NCBI RefSeq assembly: GCF_000293805.1
Contig: NZ_AMBZ01000006.1
Location: 411,345-475,344, forward strand
Direction: 5' to 3'
Length of the DNA: 64,000 bases
Source: Paenibacillus alvei DSM 29
GTDB taxonomy: Bacteria; Bacillota; Bacilli; Paenibacillales; Paenibacillaceae
The notes under the pieces are model-generated. The model was not told the origin of the DNA. It made no database searches and saw only the letters and a program-made list of their open reading frames with translations. Within the stretch, counting starts at the first letter, position 1. The number at the start of each line of letters is the position of its first letter. A program made the position numbers and the translations under genes. Below, in pieces: positions 18,168-27,754 of this stretch.

Positions 18168-18578
18168 TCATCCTGTACTGCCAATGAAGAAACTGGCGAT
18201 TAAAATCAAAAACACGATCAGGGTTATCCCAACGTACAAATAATCTTGTTCATGCATAAATACAAATATAGAGATAAAGACGCGGAGCACGGGTGTAGCA
18301 ATGAGCATCAACAGTCCTGTCAGGATAATCGCATATGATTTCAGAGACAATAGACCATCGCAGATTCCATTCAGGCTTGTTGGGAACGTATTCGCTGGAT
18401 AACCGCTCTCTCCAGAAATCAAGAATAACAGCAAACCGGTAAGGATAACCGCAGCACTAGCCAGTACGCCGACCCGGAGCCACTTACTAACGACAATCTC
18501 TACTGCCTCCGATTTATTATTCCGCTGCAGCAGTCTCTCTTCCTGTTGCAGCTTACCTTCTCGTTGCAGCTCACTCAT
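18168..18578 (-). CDS. DUF1634 membrane protein paired with a TauE-type exporter
   Basis: About 136 residues with three hydrophobic helices: VGVLASAAVILTGLLLFLI, SYAIILTGLLMLIATPVLRVFISIFVFM and YVGITLIVFLILIASFFIG. The block LLMLIATPVLRV is the DUF1634 signature. Its start at ATG 18578 overlaps the end of the TauE-type gene by 8 bases, so translation is likely coupled. DUF1634 proteins are regularly encoded beside TauE/SafE permeases and may form a subunit with them; the function is unknown. Confidence 0.85.
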   Translation of the reverse strand: MSELQREGKLQQEERLLQRNNKSEAVEIVVSKWLRVGVLASAAVILTGLLLFLISGESGYPANTFPTSLNGICDGLLSLKSYAIILTGLLMLIATPVLRVFISIFVFMHEQDYLYVGITLIVFLILIASFFIGSTG

Positions 18579-19413
18579 AGAATCCCCCCACTCCCTGTAC
18601 AATCATCTGTATGGCCACATATGCCAATACCGGAATGAACCATTTGCGTATCGTTTTGCTCTTCATCTTCTGCATCATTCTCGCACCAGCCGTTGCCCCC
18701 ACAAGGACACCCAACGCCACCGGAGCCGAAATTGCCGGATCGATATCTCCCCTGAATAAGTAGACTCCAGCACTTGCTGCACCCGTAACGCCCATCATGA
18801 AGTTGCTCGTCGCACTGGATACCTTGAGCGGGAGCTTCATGAAGACGTCCATCGCCATCACTTTAAAACTGCCGCTGCCGATGCCAAGCAGGCCTGATAT
18901 GACCCCTGCACCATACATGACGCCAAATCCACCATATACATTGTCCACCTTATACGCAACCGTTTGATTCAAGGCCTTATCGTAATATTCGCCCTGCAAG
19001 CGCAGCTTTTCAGCAACCGGATGCATAGTTACATCCTGCGGCAGCTCATCATTTCGCTTTTTAAGCATAGTCCCCGCCGAATAAAGCAGCAGCAGTCCGA
19101 AAATGATATACAACACAGTTGGCGCCATAATCCCGCCTAAAAATGCCCCGGTTATCGCTCCTACTGTTGTAGCAACCTCCAGAAACATGCCAACTCGCAC
19201 GTTCGTAATCCGATCCCGGATATAGGCGATTGCCGCTCCGCTGGAAGTTGCGATAACCGAAATAATGCTCGCACCGATCGCTGTTTTAATATCCACTCCG
19301 AACAACAAAGTTAAGGCAGGCGTTACTATGATTCCACCCCCTAAACCAAGCACTGCCCCCACGATTCCAGCCAGTACGGAGATCAACAAAATTTCTACTG
19401 CTAGTAAAGACAA
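18571..19413 (-). CDS. TauE/SafE-family anion exporter (sulfite/organosulfonate type)
   Basis: About 280 residues and eight predicted helices. The repeated glycine-rich family motif GAVLGLGGGIIVTPAL is at the N terminus, with its second copy ISGLLGIGSGSFKVMAM in the middle. I place the start at TTG 19413 because a GGAAGGGGAG site precedes it; ATG 19452 would add thirteen charged residues with no visible site. The family exports sulfite, sulfoacetate and similar anions; the substrate here is unknown. It is co-transcribed with DUF1634 and is divergent from an Lrp-type regulator that may control it. Confidence 0.85.
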   Translation of the reverse strand: MSLLAVEILLISVLAGIVGAVLGLGGGIIVTPALTLLFGVDIKTAIGASIISVIATSSGAAIAYIRDRITNVRVGMFLEVATTVGAITGAFLGGIMAPTVLYIIFGLLLLYSAGTMLKKRNDELPQDVTMHPVAEKLRLQGEYYDKALNQTVAYKVDNVYGGFGVMYGAGVISGLLGIGSGSFKVMAMDVFMKLPLKVSSATSNFMMGVTGAASAGVYLFRGDIDPAISAPVALGVLVGATAGARMMQKMKSKTIRKWFIPVLAYVAIQMIVQGVGGFYE

Positions 19414-19512
19414 CTCCCTCTCCCCTTCCGCGCCATGTTCTTCCACATACATATGTATACATCATTTTTTACATTCGATCAATAGATTACATCATTAACT
19501 TTACATTGTATG

Positions 19513-19521
19513 TGGTATAAT
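19513..19521 (+). promoter_or_regulatory. Extended -10 promoter of the Lrp-type gene
   Basis: TGG-TATAAT (19513-19521) is a perfect TGnTATAAT extended -10 element about 40 bases before the chosen start; no good -35 is seen, as expected for this class. Close by, ATACATATGTAT (about 19448-19459) is a perfect palindrome between the divergent genes and could be the Lrp operator (inference). Confidence 0.55.
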
Positions 19522-19561
19522 GGTTTCAACAGGACTAGTACAAGTCGAAAGGGCTGATCGA

Positions 19562-20017
19562 ATGCAGTTCCGGAATTTAGACGAGATCGACACGCGGATT
19601 TTGCAGTTGTTATCCGAAAATGGACGATTAAGCAATGCGGAGCTTGGACGAATGGTCAACTTGACCCGAGCGGCGGTGCGCGAACGAGTTCATCAATTGA
19701 TGGAGGATGGAATTATTGACCGCTTCACCATAGTCGTCAATCCGTTAAAGGCAGGAAAAACCTTGTCGATGTATTTCGATATCGAGGTGGATTGGATGAA
19801 GCTGCAGCATGTCGTGGAACAGCTTAGAATGGCCGAGGAAATTACGAATGTGTATCAAATGAGCGGAAAACCGCATCTGCATGTGCATGCACTGCTGGAC
19901 GATCCTGAGCATGCCGAGCAATGCCTGAAAAAACTTCAGGAGATAGAAGGCATCACTTCCGTCACCAGTGAGGTACTCATTGCGCGGCATAAAGAAAGAG
20001 GCGGACTATTGATCTAA
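19562..20017 (+). CDS. Lrp/AsnC-family transcriptional regulator
   Basis: 151 residues from ATG 19562, preceded by GAAAGGG. The N-terminal helix-turn-helix reads LDEIDTRILQLLSENGRLSNAELGRMVNLTRAAVRERVHQLMEDGII, a textbook AsnC-type domain. The C-terminal half is the RAM ligand-binding fold, with alternating strands (MYFDIEVDWM, NVYQMSGKPHLHVHALLDD, ITSVTSEVLIARHKERGG). It is divergent from the TauE/DUF1634 pair, so local control of that exporter is plausible. The ligand is not deducible. Confidence 0.9.
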   Translation: MQFRNLDEIDTRILQLLSENGRLSNAELGRMVNLTRAAVRERVHQLMEDGIIDRFTIVVNPLKAGKTLSMYFDIEVDWMKLQHVVEQLRMAEEITNVYQMSGKPHLHVHALLDDPEHAEQCLKKLQEIEGITSVTSEVLIARHKERGGLLI

Positions 20018-20051
20018 TCAAGTCTAGTCTAGCATTAAAAAATATCTAACA

Positions 20052-20112
20052 AAAAGCCCGCTAGGACGTATGGCTTGTGTGAGTATCAGCCATTCGTCAA
20101 GCGGGCTATTTC
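20052..20112 (+). terminator. Terminator after the Lrp-type gene
   Basis: AGCCCGCT (20055-20062) and AGCGGGCT (20100-20107), with inner GACG/CGTC pairing, form a long hairpin followed by ATTTCATTT. Confidence 0.85.
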
Positions 20113-20190
20113 ATTTGAATGCTCCTCTATTCCCTTCCTCTAAGGATCGCATGAGTGATATTGAATTGCTTACGTGACGAATCCTCTCTT

Positions 20191-20688
20191 CTACCGAAGC
20201 ACATTGGAAAAGCTATGAATCGGACCGTCCCAGCCTTCTTCTCGAATCTCTTTAAAGTTATCGTTCGTGTACGCTGCAATCACCTTTCTCCAGAAATGCT
20301 GCGCAGGCACGTTCTCCTCCATTTGGCTGACCTTCCAGTTTCCTCGGAACTGATCAAATAAAGCCGTTGCCGCATACCTGCCTACACCGGAACGCCTATA
20401 TTTTTTCATGACGAAAAATTCTGCCATGGAATAAACCGCACAATTATCTTCATCTGTTCCCAGTTTTCTTATGAGCGCCAATCCCGCAAGCTTTCCCTCT
20501 ACACGGAAGAAAAACGGATATCTCCCTTCTTCCGTCCAGTAATGATCCAGATACATATATTCATATAGACCGTTTTCATTGACATCCTCTGGATCAAATT
20601 CACTAAAATCATATTTATACAGCTCCAGCAAATTGCGCAGCGTAGATTTTTGCTCGTACTCGACCTGATGCAGCGTTATCATGCTCAT
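20191..20688 (-). CDS. GNAT-family N-acetyltransferase
   Basis: 165 residues from ATG 20688, which follows an AAGGAG site; upstream in-frame codons lack one. The acetyl-CoA site is in YSMAEFFVMKKYRRSGVGRYAATALFDQFRG (motif A, R-x-x-G-V-G), and a late AQHFWRKVIAAYTNDNF gives the family's aromatic C-terminal strand. The N-terminal half, with YDFSEFDPEDVNENGLYEYMYLDHYW, resembles a group of GNATs common in bacilli. Substrate unknown. It is the first of a dense GNAT cluster. Confidence 0.85.
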   Translation of the reverse strand: MSMITLHQVEYEQKSTLRNLLELYKYDFSEFDPEDVNENGLYEYMYLDHYWTEEGRYPFFFRVEGKLAGLALIRKLGTDEDNCAVYSMAEFFVMKKYRRSGVGRYAATALFDQFRGNWKVSQMEENVPAQHFWRKVIAAYTNDNFKEIREEGWDGPIHSFSNVLR

Positions 20689-20765
20689 GCATTGCTCTCC
20701 TTTTTTGGACAGTGACTCTTCCAACTTCTCCCCCTGATCGTTCAGAATCACTCCACATTACGATT

Positions 20766-21387
20766 TCATTCCTGATTCAGCTTTTCGTTTAATTGTTCGT
20801 AAGCAGCCGCAAGCCAAGGATGAACAACCTTTAATGTATCCTTCCGTTCCCATAAATATTGAATGTAGGCGAACGCTGCATGTTCCAATGATTTTTTAGA
20901 TTATGATGCAGTTCCTTAAGATAAGGAGGAGTGCCTTGCTGATCCCAAGCAATTTTGTCTGCTACAAATAATACAAGATCAAGTTGAGTCGCATTGGCTC
21001 GCAGCGTTGTATGACAGCCTACTGCATCCAGCACTTCATTATCTGTAATGCCAAATATGTCCCGCGCCATCACTTTGGATAGCTTTTGATGGATAATCAT
21101 CGGGAACTGCTCCTCTTCAGGTAGTATCTCAATGCCAAGCTGCCTTGCTGCATGAATTCGTTCAGAATTCGGATACACGGCACTAACATCGTGCAGCCAG
21201 CCAGCAATTTCAGCTTGGTCAGGATCTGAACCATATCTAAGTGCAATTCTTCTAGCCTCAGTTCCAACATCAATATTGTGATCTGCAGTGTAATGACAGT
21301 CATTTGATGACAAAAAAGATGCATATCCCGTTTCAGATTCCCTGCATACGCTACGTGCTGTGTAAGCTTATGAAATATAGGATGCAA
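20766..21387 (-). pseudogene. HD-domain phosphohydrolase with two single-base frameshifts
   Basis: The gene is readable only across three frames. N-terminal HPIFHKLTQHVAYAG is in one frame, the HD core (HYTADHNIDVGTEARRIALRYG, EIAGWLHDVSAVYP, LDAVGCHTTLRANATQLDLVLFVADKIAWDQ) in a second, and the natural C terminus SLEHAAFAYIQYLWERK in a third. Each shift falls in a run of six identical bases (21312-21317 and 20892-20897), and one extra base in each run restores the whole roughly 207-codon gene. The WLHD pair and DK motif place it in the HD hydrolase group related to YqeK. The start is likely TTG 21387 after AAGGCGG. Real mutation and sequencing error cannot be told apart here. Confidence 0.82.
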
Positions 21388-21670
21388 TGTGATACGCCGC
21401 CTTCTTCTTTGTATAATATTTTTCCTGCTTCATTATGAAATGAATGGACACATGCTTTCACCCTCCCACATACACGAGAGAACAATCCTTGTTAAGAATA
21501 AAGATACGAATTCCTAGAAACTCCCAACCAAACCTAGTAGATTTGGTAGAAACCGTGGGTTTGCGGGGTAATCTTTATTTTACATCTGTGTTCAATACAT
21601 TTCTAGCCTCGTCTGCCCTAAGAAATTTAGGGAGCATTCATGGTCACATTTGTATGAGTAACGACTCTAT

Positions 21671-23617
21671 TTATGGAAATGGATGCGGATAAGGATTTAG
21701 TTCCTCAGGCGCAAGCCTGCGATTGACATATCCTAATTTCATTGGTACGTCGAGCACCCTATCTATCCCTTCTAGCCGGCGAAGATGATGACCGAATGTC
21801 ATCGGGAGCATTCCCGGAATCAACACCTTTACGCAATGTAAGCCATTGCGGAGTGTCTCGCTGGACGATTGATCGACGACAATGACGTCCAACTGAAGCT
21901 GACGGAAAATGTCAACAACTCTCTTTACATCCTCCGTTAAGTCGGTGTTCAATTCCATTGCAGGAAATTCATCAGCAAATGAACGCACAGGCCGACCCTC
22001 ATCAGCTATAAGAAATTGAAGTCTTGCCGCTGCCTCTGGCAAGCAATACAGTAAGGCGTGATCTTCCATTTGCAGTACTTCATACGAATCTCTGTACATG
22101 GAATGAGCTTCGGAACTGCGTTCTTTCCAACGATTTGTTACCATAAGGATCATCCCTGAAAGCTCATACACAGCACTCTTCGCCGCTCGCACAGGGTCAA
22201 GATGAGCTCCTGCAGCACAGACCAAGCTAACTTCGTGTTCAGGCTTCCCTTTTGCAATCGCCCAGATGCTCGGAATTCCATTCTCGGTTGTAGTATTGTA
22301 TAAGTGCACTTCATACCCTAAGACTGCCTTGATCCGGTGAATCATTAACAGTAGCTCCTGATCTCCAGAAGTGTATGGATCAAGCCTAGGACATGGAAGC
22401 TTGGCATACCAGGCCATTAAGAAGGAATCACGTTCGACGACTTCAAATATTCCGTACAGCATCGCCTCTTCCAGACTACCGCCTACTGCACAACCATTAG
22501 AGGTTTCATATACGAAGCTCCCTTCATTACCCAAGCTATAATAAGCTAGCAGATGTGGAACCAGAATCGGACGCTCCTGCAAGAACGAATAACCCCATAC
22601 CCATTCAATGGAGTTATCTGGATCAAATGGGACAAACGGAAAATATTCCTGTTCATATTGCACTTTCGCATGAAGTCCCACCGTTGTAGGGTTCAGAGCA
22701 ACTTCCTTTAGTCGGCTATAACTGTCGAATATAACAGGACGCTTGCCTCGCGGAGAGATGCCGCAATACCGCTCTAAACCCTCTAATACAGCTGTAAGCT
22801 GACTACTTGCAAAGGAGTGGGAACGTCCTCCTGTTACCTCATCATAATAACCTAGCGGGAGATTCACGACTGCATCCGCAAATATAGAGGAAAGAAACAG
22901 TTCTACCTTATTAAATATTCCGGATCGACGATCCAAATAATCGTTGAACAGAACCTTCTGCAAATCGTTCATGGAACGACATCGAAAGCTGTTCCCTACC
23001 TTAAAAGATGGCTTAAACATAATCCATGCTGATTCTGGAGAATCATCTGGAAGCGATCCGCACACTGGGCAAGCACCATTGGGACAAATATAATGCAGCG
23101 AAGTATCCAAGCTCCGAAGGTTCATAATATACACGTGCCCCTCTGTGAATACCTTTTTCCCATTCAATATGTTCGCTGTCTCTTCCTCTATAAGTAAAGC
23201 CATAGAACGATATGCTGCCGTATCGATCCTAGGAGCATCCTGTGGAATATAGTCCGGAGAAACGAGCATCATGAGCATATCTTTACCCGGACTGCGACTG
23301 CTGCCTGCTAGCGATAACCTTGTGGCAGCGCATTGAAAGCAACCTGCTGAATCAGATCGGGTCAGCGGACCTATGATTCCTTTCTCTTCAGATATATAGG
23401 CTGGAAACCATGGAATTTCTAGCGGCTTCACCTTCTCATTCACTTCCAGCAGCAAGCCTAGGTTTTCCTGTTCTTGAAGCACTATCGCGATACTTGCCTT
23501 TGGCATATCTTCATTGATATTCCCTATTCGCGCTACCGTCCATTCGCTGTGTTCCTGCAGCCGGGTATACACGATATCCGCAAGCGTTCCTTTTCCAATG
23601 ATAAGGACTGCACTCAT
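21671..23617 (-). CDS. YcaO-type azoline cyclodehydratase fused to an E1-like zinc domain (TOMM maturation)
   Basis: 648 residues from ATG 23617, preceded by GAGGAGG. Roughly the first 200 residues are an E1-like partner domain starting with VLIIGKGTLADIV and holding two cysteine pairs, GCFQC and ICPNGACPVCG, probably a structural zinc site. The rest is a YcaO domain with ATP-site segments LEGLERYCG and GIFEVVERDSFLMAWY. The C terminus NPYPHPFP matches the PxPxP tail of YcaO enzymes that phosphorylate amide backbones to cyclise Cys/Ser/Thr into azolines. The start overlaps the stop of the ThiF-like gene (ATGA), so both are co-translated. No dehydrogenase, transporter or precursor peptide is seen nearby. 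Confidence 0.85.
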   Translation of the reverse strand: MSAVLIIGKGTLADIVYTRLQEHSEWTVARIGNINEDMPKASIAIVLQEQENLGLLLEVNEKVKPLEIPWFPAYISEEKGIIGPLTRSDSAGCFQCAATRLSLAGSSRSPGKDMLMMLVSPDYIPQDAPRIDTAAYRSMALLIEEETANILNGKKVFTEGHVYIMNLRSLDTSLHYICPNGACPVCGSLPDDSPESAWIMFKPSFKVGNSFRCRSMNDLQKVLFNDYLDRRSGIFNKVELFLSSIFADAVVNLPLGYYDEVTGGRSHSFASSQLTAVLEGLERYCGISPRGKRPVIFDSYSRLKEVALNPTTVGLHAKVQYEQEYFPFVPFDPDNSIEWVWGYSFLQERPILVPHLLAYYSLGNEGSFVYETSNGCAVGGSLEEAMLYGIFEVVERDSFLMAWYAKLPCPRLDPYTSGDQELLLMIHRIKAVLGYEVHLYNTTTENGIPSIWAIAKGKPEHEVSLVCAAGAHLDPVRAAKSAVYELSGMILMVTNRWKERSSEAHSMYRDSYEVLQMEDHALLYCLPEAAARLQFLIADEGRPVRSFADEFPAMELNTDLTEDVKRVVDIFRQLQLDVIVVDQSSSETLRNGLHCVKVLIPGMLPMTFGHHLRRLEGIDRVLDVPMKLGYVNRRLAPEELNPYPHPFP

Positions 23618-25131
23618 GAAGACTCCTCCTCTCTGCGCACTGCCCCATAGATAAAGAACGGCTCTGAACCGAGGAAAGAACTGCAATGTAAATCATATAC
23701 CTCTATGCAAGCATCGGCTTGCAACAACACGTGCCGAATCATCGAATTCCAATGTTCAAGCGGAGTTGGATAAGGGATACTAGGAATGACAAGAGAATGC
23801 CCCCATTTTCTGTCTTCACTCTGCACGAGAAATAGATCGGAAGCGAGGCCTTCCTTTTTGTTCAACGCCATCTGGAGTGTGTGACGAAGAGCCAGCGTGA
23901 TTTCGGCATCAGTTCCGCCATACCATACATTGTCCGAATATACCCACATCACCGGGCATCCAAGCAGCGGCTCGCTTACAAATATAAGAGGCTCACCCCT
24001 TAATAAGCTAAGCGCTTGCATATCATATTGACATCTGGCATCTTCTATTTGTACATGTTCCACTCTGGTAACAGTAATAGGGTTCGAGTGTACTCGGCTT
24101 TGTTCTATTCGTTTTTCGAATTGTTTCATTAAGACTGCCCTTAATCCCCGTCCAACCGCTTCGGATGCATGAGTGCCTGCTCCTATTCCGACATTCGCAC
24201 GCTGATCCGAACTCAACGTGGGGAATTGCAAGGGAAGCAGTCGCTCCGTAATAGCTTCCAGCCCTGCAAGTCCAGATTCACGCCTTGCCTCCTCATGTGT
24301 CAATCCGCTGCACACGATTTTGGTCAGCAGAATCGCATCATCCTCTGATAACGGATCAACCGGCTGAACCGAGCATTGTGCCAACGGCAGCTGAATCAGA
24401 TCAGCTTCCTCCCATGCATGAAAAACTCCGTTAATCGAAGAAGTCAAGCGTTCGAAGCTCGTATACCAACCATTAGTAGATTTCTTATCTGCTAGAGCAT
24501 CATTAGCAGCTATGACTTGTTTCAAATCAGGTATGCGGCTTGCTGGCTTTATTCGTTGTGCAAGTTCAAAAAAATGCTGACGTATAGAATGCCAGCTCCC
24601 TGTTAATGTCGCCGGATTGAAAATATAGCATTGATCTCTGCAGGCTGGTTCTTCGCCCTCAATTGCTTCTAAATGCCACTCATGGATAATCAGATTTGCA
24701 AGGAATGCAAGTGCCCTGTTCGAGATATTGTGTACCTGGGTATTTTCTAAAAACACTGTCGGATGCAGACTTCGCCATGCTGCTTCCGGTCGTACTTCCT
24801 CACCTGGTTGCAACAGCGGCCCTATTAATCCTGCTCCCCTGTAAATTGCTGCCGGAACTAGCTGTTTCCCTTCAACCACACAAGCATCTTGAATATCGCT
24901 GAGCTCTTGCAAATGATCAAGCTGAGCTACATATAAAATAAATTGGTACGGTCGAATCAGACTTCTCCAATTCGGTTCAGGTTGCTGTTTAGCATTGTAG
25001 GGCTCCCCAAATATCTTCTCAGCTTCATATACCGTGATTGCGGGATAACCAGCATCATACCAGGCCTCGATCAAAGTGTGCAGAAATGAACCAGAACCGA
25101 TTGCGAGCACCTTGTCTTCTTGCTTTGACAC
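23614..25131 (-). CDS. ThiF-like bacteriocin maturation protein, YcaO partner
   Basis: About 505 residues. I place the start at GTG 25131, with GAAGGGGGG six bases ahead; ATG 25161 would bury that site. The N terminus VLAIGSGSFLHTLIEAWYDAGYPAITVYE is a Rossmann-type nucleotide-binding beginning, as in the diverged ThiF/E1-like proteins (TIGR03693 group as I recall it) found beside YcaO genes in Bacillus heterocycloanthracin loci. Those proteins are thought to bind the leader peptide and deliver it to the YcaO enzyme. Later segments such as IGAGTHASEAVGRGLRAVL and EPLLGCPVMWVYSDNVWYGG recall the docking regions of such proteins. A precursor peptide was not found. Confidence 0.75.
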   Translation of the reverse strand: MSKQEDKVLAIGSGSFLHTLIEAWYDAGYPAITVYEAEKIFGEPYNAKQQPEPNWRSLIRPYQFILYVAQLDHLQELSDIQDACVVEGKQLVPAAIYRGAGLIGPLLQPGEEVRPEAAWRSLHPTVFLENTQVHNISNRALAFLANLIIHEWHLEAIEGEEPACRDQCYIFNPATLTGSWHSIRQHFFELAQRIKPASRIPDLKQVIAANDALADKKSTNGWYTSFERLTSSINGVFHAWEEADLIQLPLAQCSVQPVDPLSEDDAILLTKIVCSGLTHEEARRESGLAGLEAITERLLPLQFPTLSSDQRANVGIGAGTHASEAVGRGLRAVLMKQFEKRIEQSRVHSNPITVTRVEHVQIEDARCQYDMQALSLLRGEPLIFVSEPLLGCPVMWVYSDNVWYGGTDAEITLALRHTLQMALNKKEGLASDLFLVQSEDRKWGHSLVIPSIPYPTPLEHWNSMIRHVLLQADACIEVYDLHCSSFLGSEPFFIYGAVRREEESS

Positions 25132-25269
25132 GCAGTTCCCCCCTTCCCCCCTGATGTCCAAACTGATACAGCACCCCTGTATATCGTAACTCCATCATAA
25201 ATATCATTGTTAACGTATGACGATGACAGCGTTACTATGACTTTCGCACTTTCCAACCTTATCCACAAA

Positions 25270-25312
25270 AAAGAGCTGTCTCATGTCATATTTGTCATGA
25301 CAGGGACAGCTT
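25270..25312 (-). terminator. Terminator of the gene at 25486
   Basis: On the minus strand AAAGCTGTC and GACAGCTCTTTTTT form the outer stem, with TCATGAC/GACATGA inside; the six-T tail shows minus-strand direction. It separates the hypothetical gene upstream from the ThiF-like gene. Confidence 0.85.
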
Positions 25313-25485
25313 TCTTGCAGGCACATAGCCTTTGAACCTCTTAGTCCATTTATCATTTCATCCCATTTGGATGAGCTTCATCCAGTCGCTGGAATACAGT
25401 CCACATTACATTTCATTATGGTCCTCCTGCAATTCGAGCAAATTTACAAATTAATCAATCTAGGTCATAACATTGGAATAGTTCA

Positions 25486-26220
25486 TTACCAAATTTTGAT
25501 TTCCCTCTTCAATTCGTCAATAGAATGAAGCTGCTTGAGTTTATCATGCTCAATATGAAGAATTGCCGTCTTAGTCATCTCGTTTTGCTGAGTCTTTTCC
25601 GTAGAGGCTGCTCTTACGATCACATCTATCGGGTTAGAGGTTTTCACCATATCATTTATGACCACACGCAGCTGAGTCAAAAAAGGATCACCTATATCGA
25701 CAGTCTTTAATCGGATAGACAATTCAGGAATATCCTTGGGCTTCACGGGAATACGTACCCCATACTGATCCTTCTCGCTGCTAATTCCCTCTGTAAGCGA
25801 TAAGGCATAATAAGCGTATTCAACCTGTATGGTGTCGATGTCCTCAAGTTGGAATAGATCAGGATACCTCTGCTTCAGTTCATGCCGAATCTGCTCAGAC
25901 CAATATACAAGGCTGTAATCATCCTGCAATCGCCTTCCCACGTAAAGACCCTGTTCATCAAAATCACGTTCGTCTTCTACATGAATGATCACTTTGTCCG
26001 GATCCATCACGTTAAAAACCTTCGCAGTATACACTTTAAACTTGAAATTATAAAAGCTACCTGCTGCAACAGCATCCATATTATACTTTTGTTTCATGTA
26101 TTCGATTGCTTCCCGCTTAACTTCTGCATGTTTCCAAGGCAAGCCTTCTAGTTCTGAATAGATGTAAAATCCAAAGGATGCAACCAAGACAACCGCCACA
26201 GAAAAGATCATCTTTTTCAT
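25486..26220 (-). CDS. Hypothetical protein with N-terminal membrane anchor
   Basis: 244 residues beginning KKMIFSVAVVLVASFGFYIY, a signal-anchor or uncleaved signal peptide with no Cys for lipidation. The exported part is acidic and strand-rich, with repeated aromatic/acidic stretches (FNVMDPDKVIIHVEDERDFDEQG, RRLQDDYSLVYWSEQIRHELKQRYPDLF). I do not recognise the family. A short segment GLPWKHAEVKREAIEYMKQKYNMDA resembles the start of small YfjL- or DUF3139-like exported proteins, but this is only an impression. It is monocistronic with its own terminator. Confidence 0.7.
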   Translation of the reverse strand: MKKMIFSVAVVLVASFGFYIYSELEGLPWKHAEVKREAIEYMKQKYNMDAVAAGSFYNFKFKVYTAKVFNVMDPDKVIIHVEDERDFDEQGLYVGRRLQDDYSLVYWSEQIRHELKQRYPDLFQLEDIDTIQVEYAYYALSLTEGISSEKDQYGVRIPVKPKDIPELSIRLKTVDIGDPFLTQLRVVINDMVKTSNPIDVIVRAASTEKTQQNEMTKTAILHIEHDKLKQLHSIDELKREIKIW

Positions 26221-26285
26221 GCAACACCTCGCAAGGCAAACTACTTCAACGATTAAGCAATGAAAGCAGTTTGCTCATTTTTTAC

Positions 26286-26750
26286 TCACATCATGCTTCG
26301 ATTCCTGAAAGGTGCATATCCTTCCTTAACCTCATCCACTGGATCCCATTTCGACCATGCCGCTTCAAGCATATTTCCTTCATTGTCTCGAAAATAAAAG
26401 TATTTGGCTTCGCCTTCACCCAATGTATAAAGCTCCTGCACCGCGACTCCATTCTCTTTCAAATAAGAATACGCATATTCAATGTCCGGACATTGAAGTG
26501 CCATAATCGGAAATGGACTCCCATTTCTGCTGATCTCTAGTCTATGTTCATCTTCCGTTTCAATTAACAGCAAGGCAATAGAATGCATATGCGGGTGATG
26601 CATAACCGCAAGGAATGAACCTCGATCTTCAAATTTGTTCATTAACATAAATTCCAAGTTTTTTGAATACCACGCGATAGATTCATCCAGTCTTGATGTC
26701 GGAACATATACGTACCCGATTCGTGTAAATGCAAACTGTGCAGCGCTCAT
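26286..26750 (-). CDS. VOC (glyoxalase/bleomycin-resistance) family protein
   Basis: 154 residues. The paired beta-alpha-beta-beta-beta modules are visible: FTRIGYVYVPTSRLDESIAWYSKNLEF at the start, and YAYSYLKENGVAVQE...KYFYFRDNEGNMLEAAWSKW at the end. The latter holds the usual metal-ligand Glu region (GNMLEA). Such proteins bind a divalent metal and act on varied small molecules, or bind antibiotics. Substrate unknown. It has a neighbouring GNAT gene upstream on the same strand and belongs to the accessory region. Confidence 0.85.
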   Translation of the reverse strand: MSAAQFAFTRIGYVYVPTSRLDESIAWYSKNLEFMLMNKFEDRGSFLAVMHHPHMHSIALLLIETEDEHRLEISRNGSPFPIMALQCPDIEYAYSYLKENGVAVQELYTLGEGEAKYFYFRDNEGNMLEAAWSKWDPVDEVKEGYAPFRNRSMM

Positions 26751-26845
26751 AATCCGCCCTCCTTATTCGTTTCCTTCAGTATGTAACAATGATTGCGGTC
26801 TCTCTACTTTCATTTTCTTAATTCGTCTAGGATGCTCTCCAACTG

Positions 26846-27723
26846 CTATCCAAATATTTGTGCTGCAATTCCGTACAAGGTATTATTCCTCGCAGGCAAC
26901 TGCTCTGCATTCTGAATCATGACTGGGGGATGAGTCTCTCTCGTAAAGCCAGCTTGCTCCAACAGTCGGATAAACGCAGGCTGCTCCTCAGGCACATCAA
27001 TGCGAAGCAGCTTGCCCTGGTTGGAATCGGCTAAGAAGTGAATCACGGCCGCAGCCGCTTCCTGCTGAAGCGCTATAACCGGCCCTAACACAACATATTT
27101 CGGCCCTTTTACAGCTAATCCATATCCTAGCGGATTTCCTTCTGAATCCTGCACGATCACGCTTTGTTTTGCCTGCTTCATTCGAGCAGCAAGGAATATC
27201 TCTCTATCTGCGCCGATTGCTGCTTGATCCAGCTCTCGAACCAAGTTGAAGTGCTCCTCTTGCATAGGCAGCACCCGATACTTTGATTTGTCGCCAATTA
27301 GAATAGAAGAATTGCAGTTCGTGCACACAAGCTTATTTACATATGTAACCGTATGATAACCTAAGCCCTCATATAACGGCTTCCCTTCTTCCGTCGCAAT
27401 CAGCATGATGGTGTCGTTATGACCGACTGCATACAGGCTTGGACAACCGCTTTTCCTAACCCTAAGCCTCTGTACCGACTATCTACGATAACCATGCCGA
27501 TTGTAGATAATCCAGATCGATAAGGAAGGATTGCAGCACTTGATATAATCTCGCCTTGATCATTGCGATGCCCCCATACCGTACCAGCTGACATGATCGT
27601 CTGAATATCGTGCTCATCATAATCCCAACCGATAGATGCGGACAGGTGAATAAGTCCTTGTGTATCATTGGAATGAAATTGTTCTGCGGTCATTGCCTGA
27701 ATCGGAATCATCCTATATATCAC
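26846..27723 (-). pseudogene. Two-domain GNAT acetyltransferase split by a frameshift
   Basis: The first frame encodes a normal GNAT N-terminal domain (SRYRGLGLGKAVVQACMQS is motif A) and then stops within a few codons. The second frame begins mid-domain with DTIMLIATEEGKPLYEGLGYHTVTYV, the expected continuation of that domain, and runs on into a second GNAT-like domain (CTNCNSSILIGDKSKYRVLPMQEEHFNLV). Joining QS to GHNDTIMLIAT needs one extra base near 27423, for example GG read as GGG. The repaired protein would be about 292 residues, typical of tandem GNATs. Substrate unknown. Confidence 0.8.
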
Positions 27724-27754
27724 CTTTCTATTTAACCCAAGTTAGAAATAAAAG

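Noticed and set aside
21388..21670. Possible azoline precursor peptide next to the YcaO gene
   Set aside because: Both strands were read; short frames here lack a leader-like start, a ribosome binding site and a Cys/Ser/Thr-rich core.
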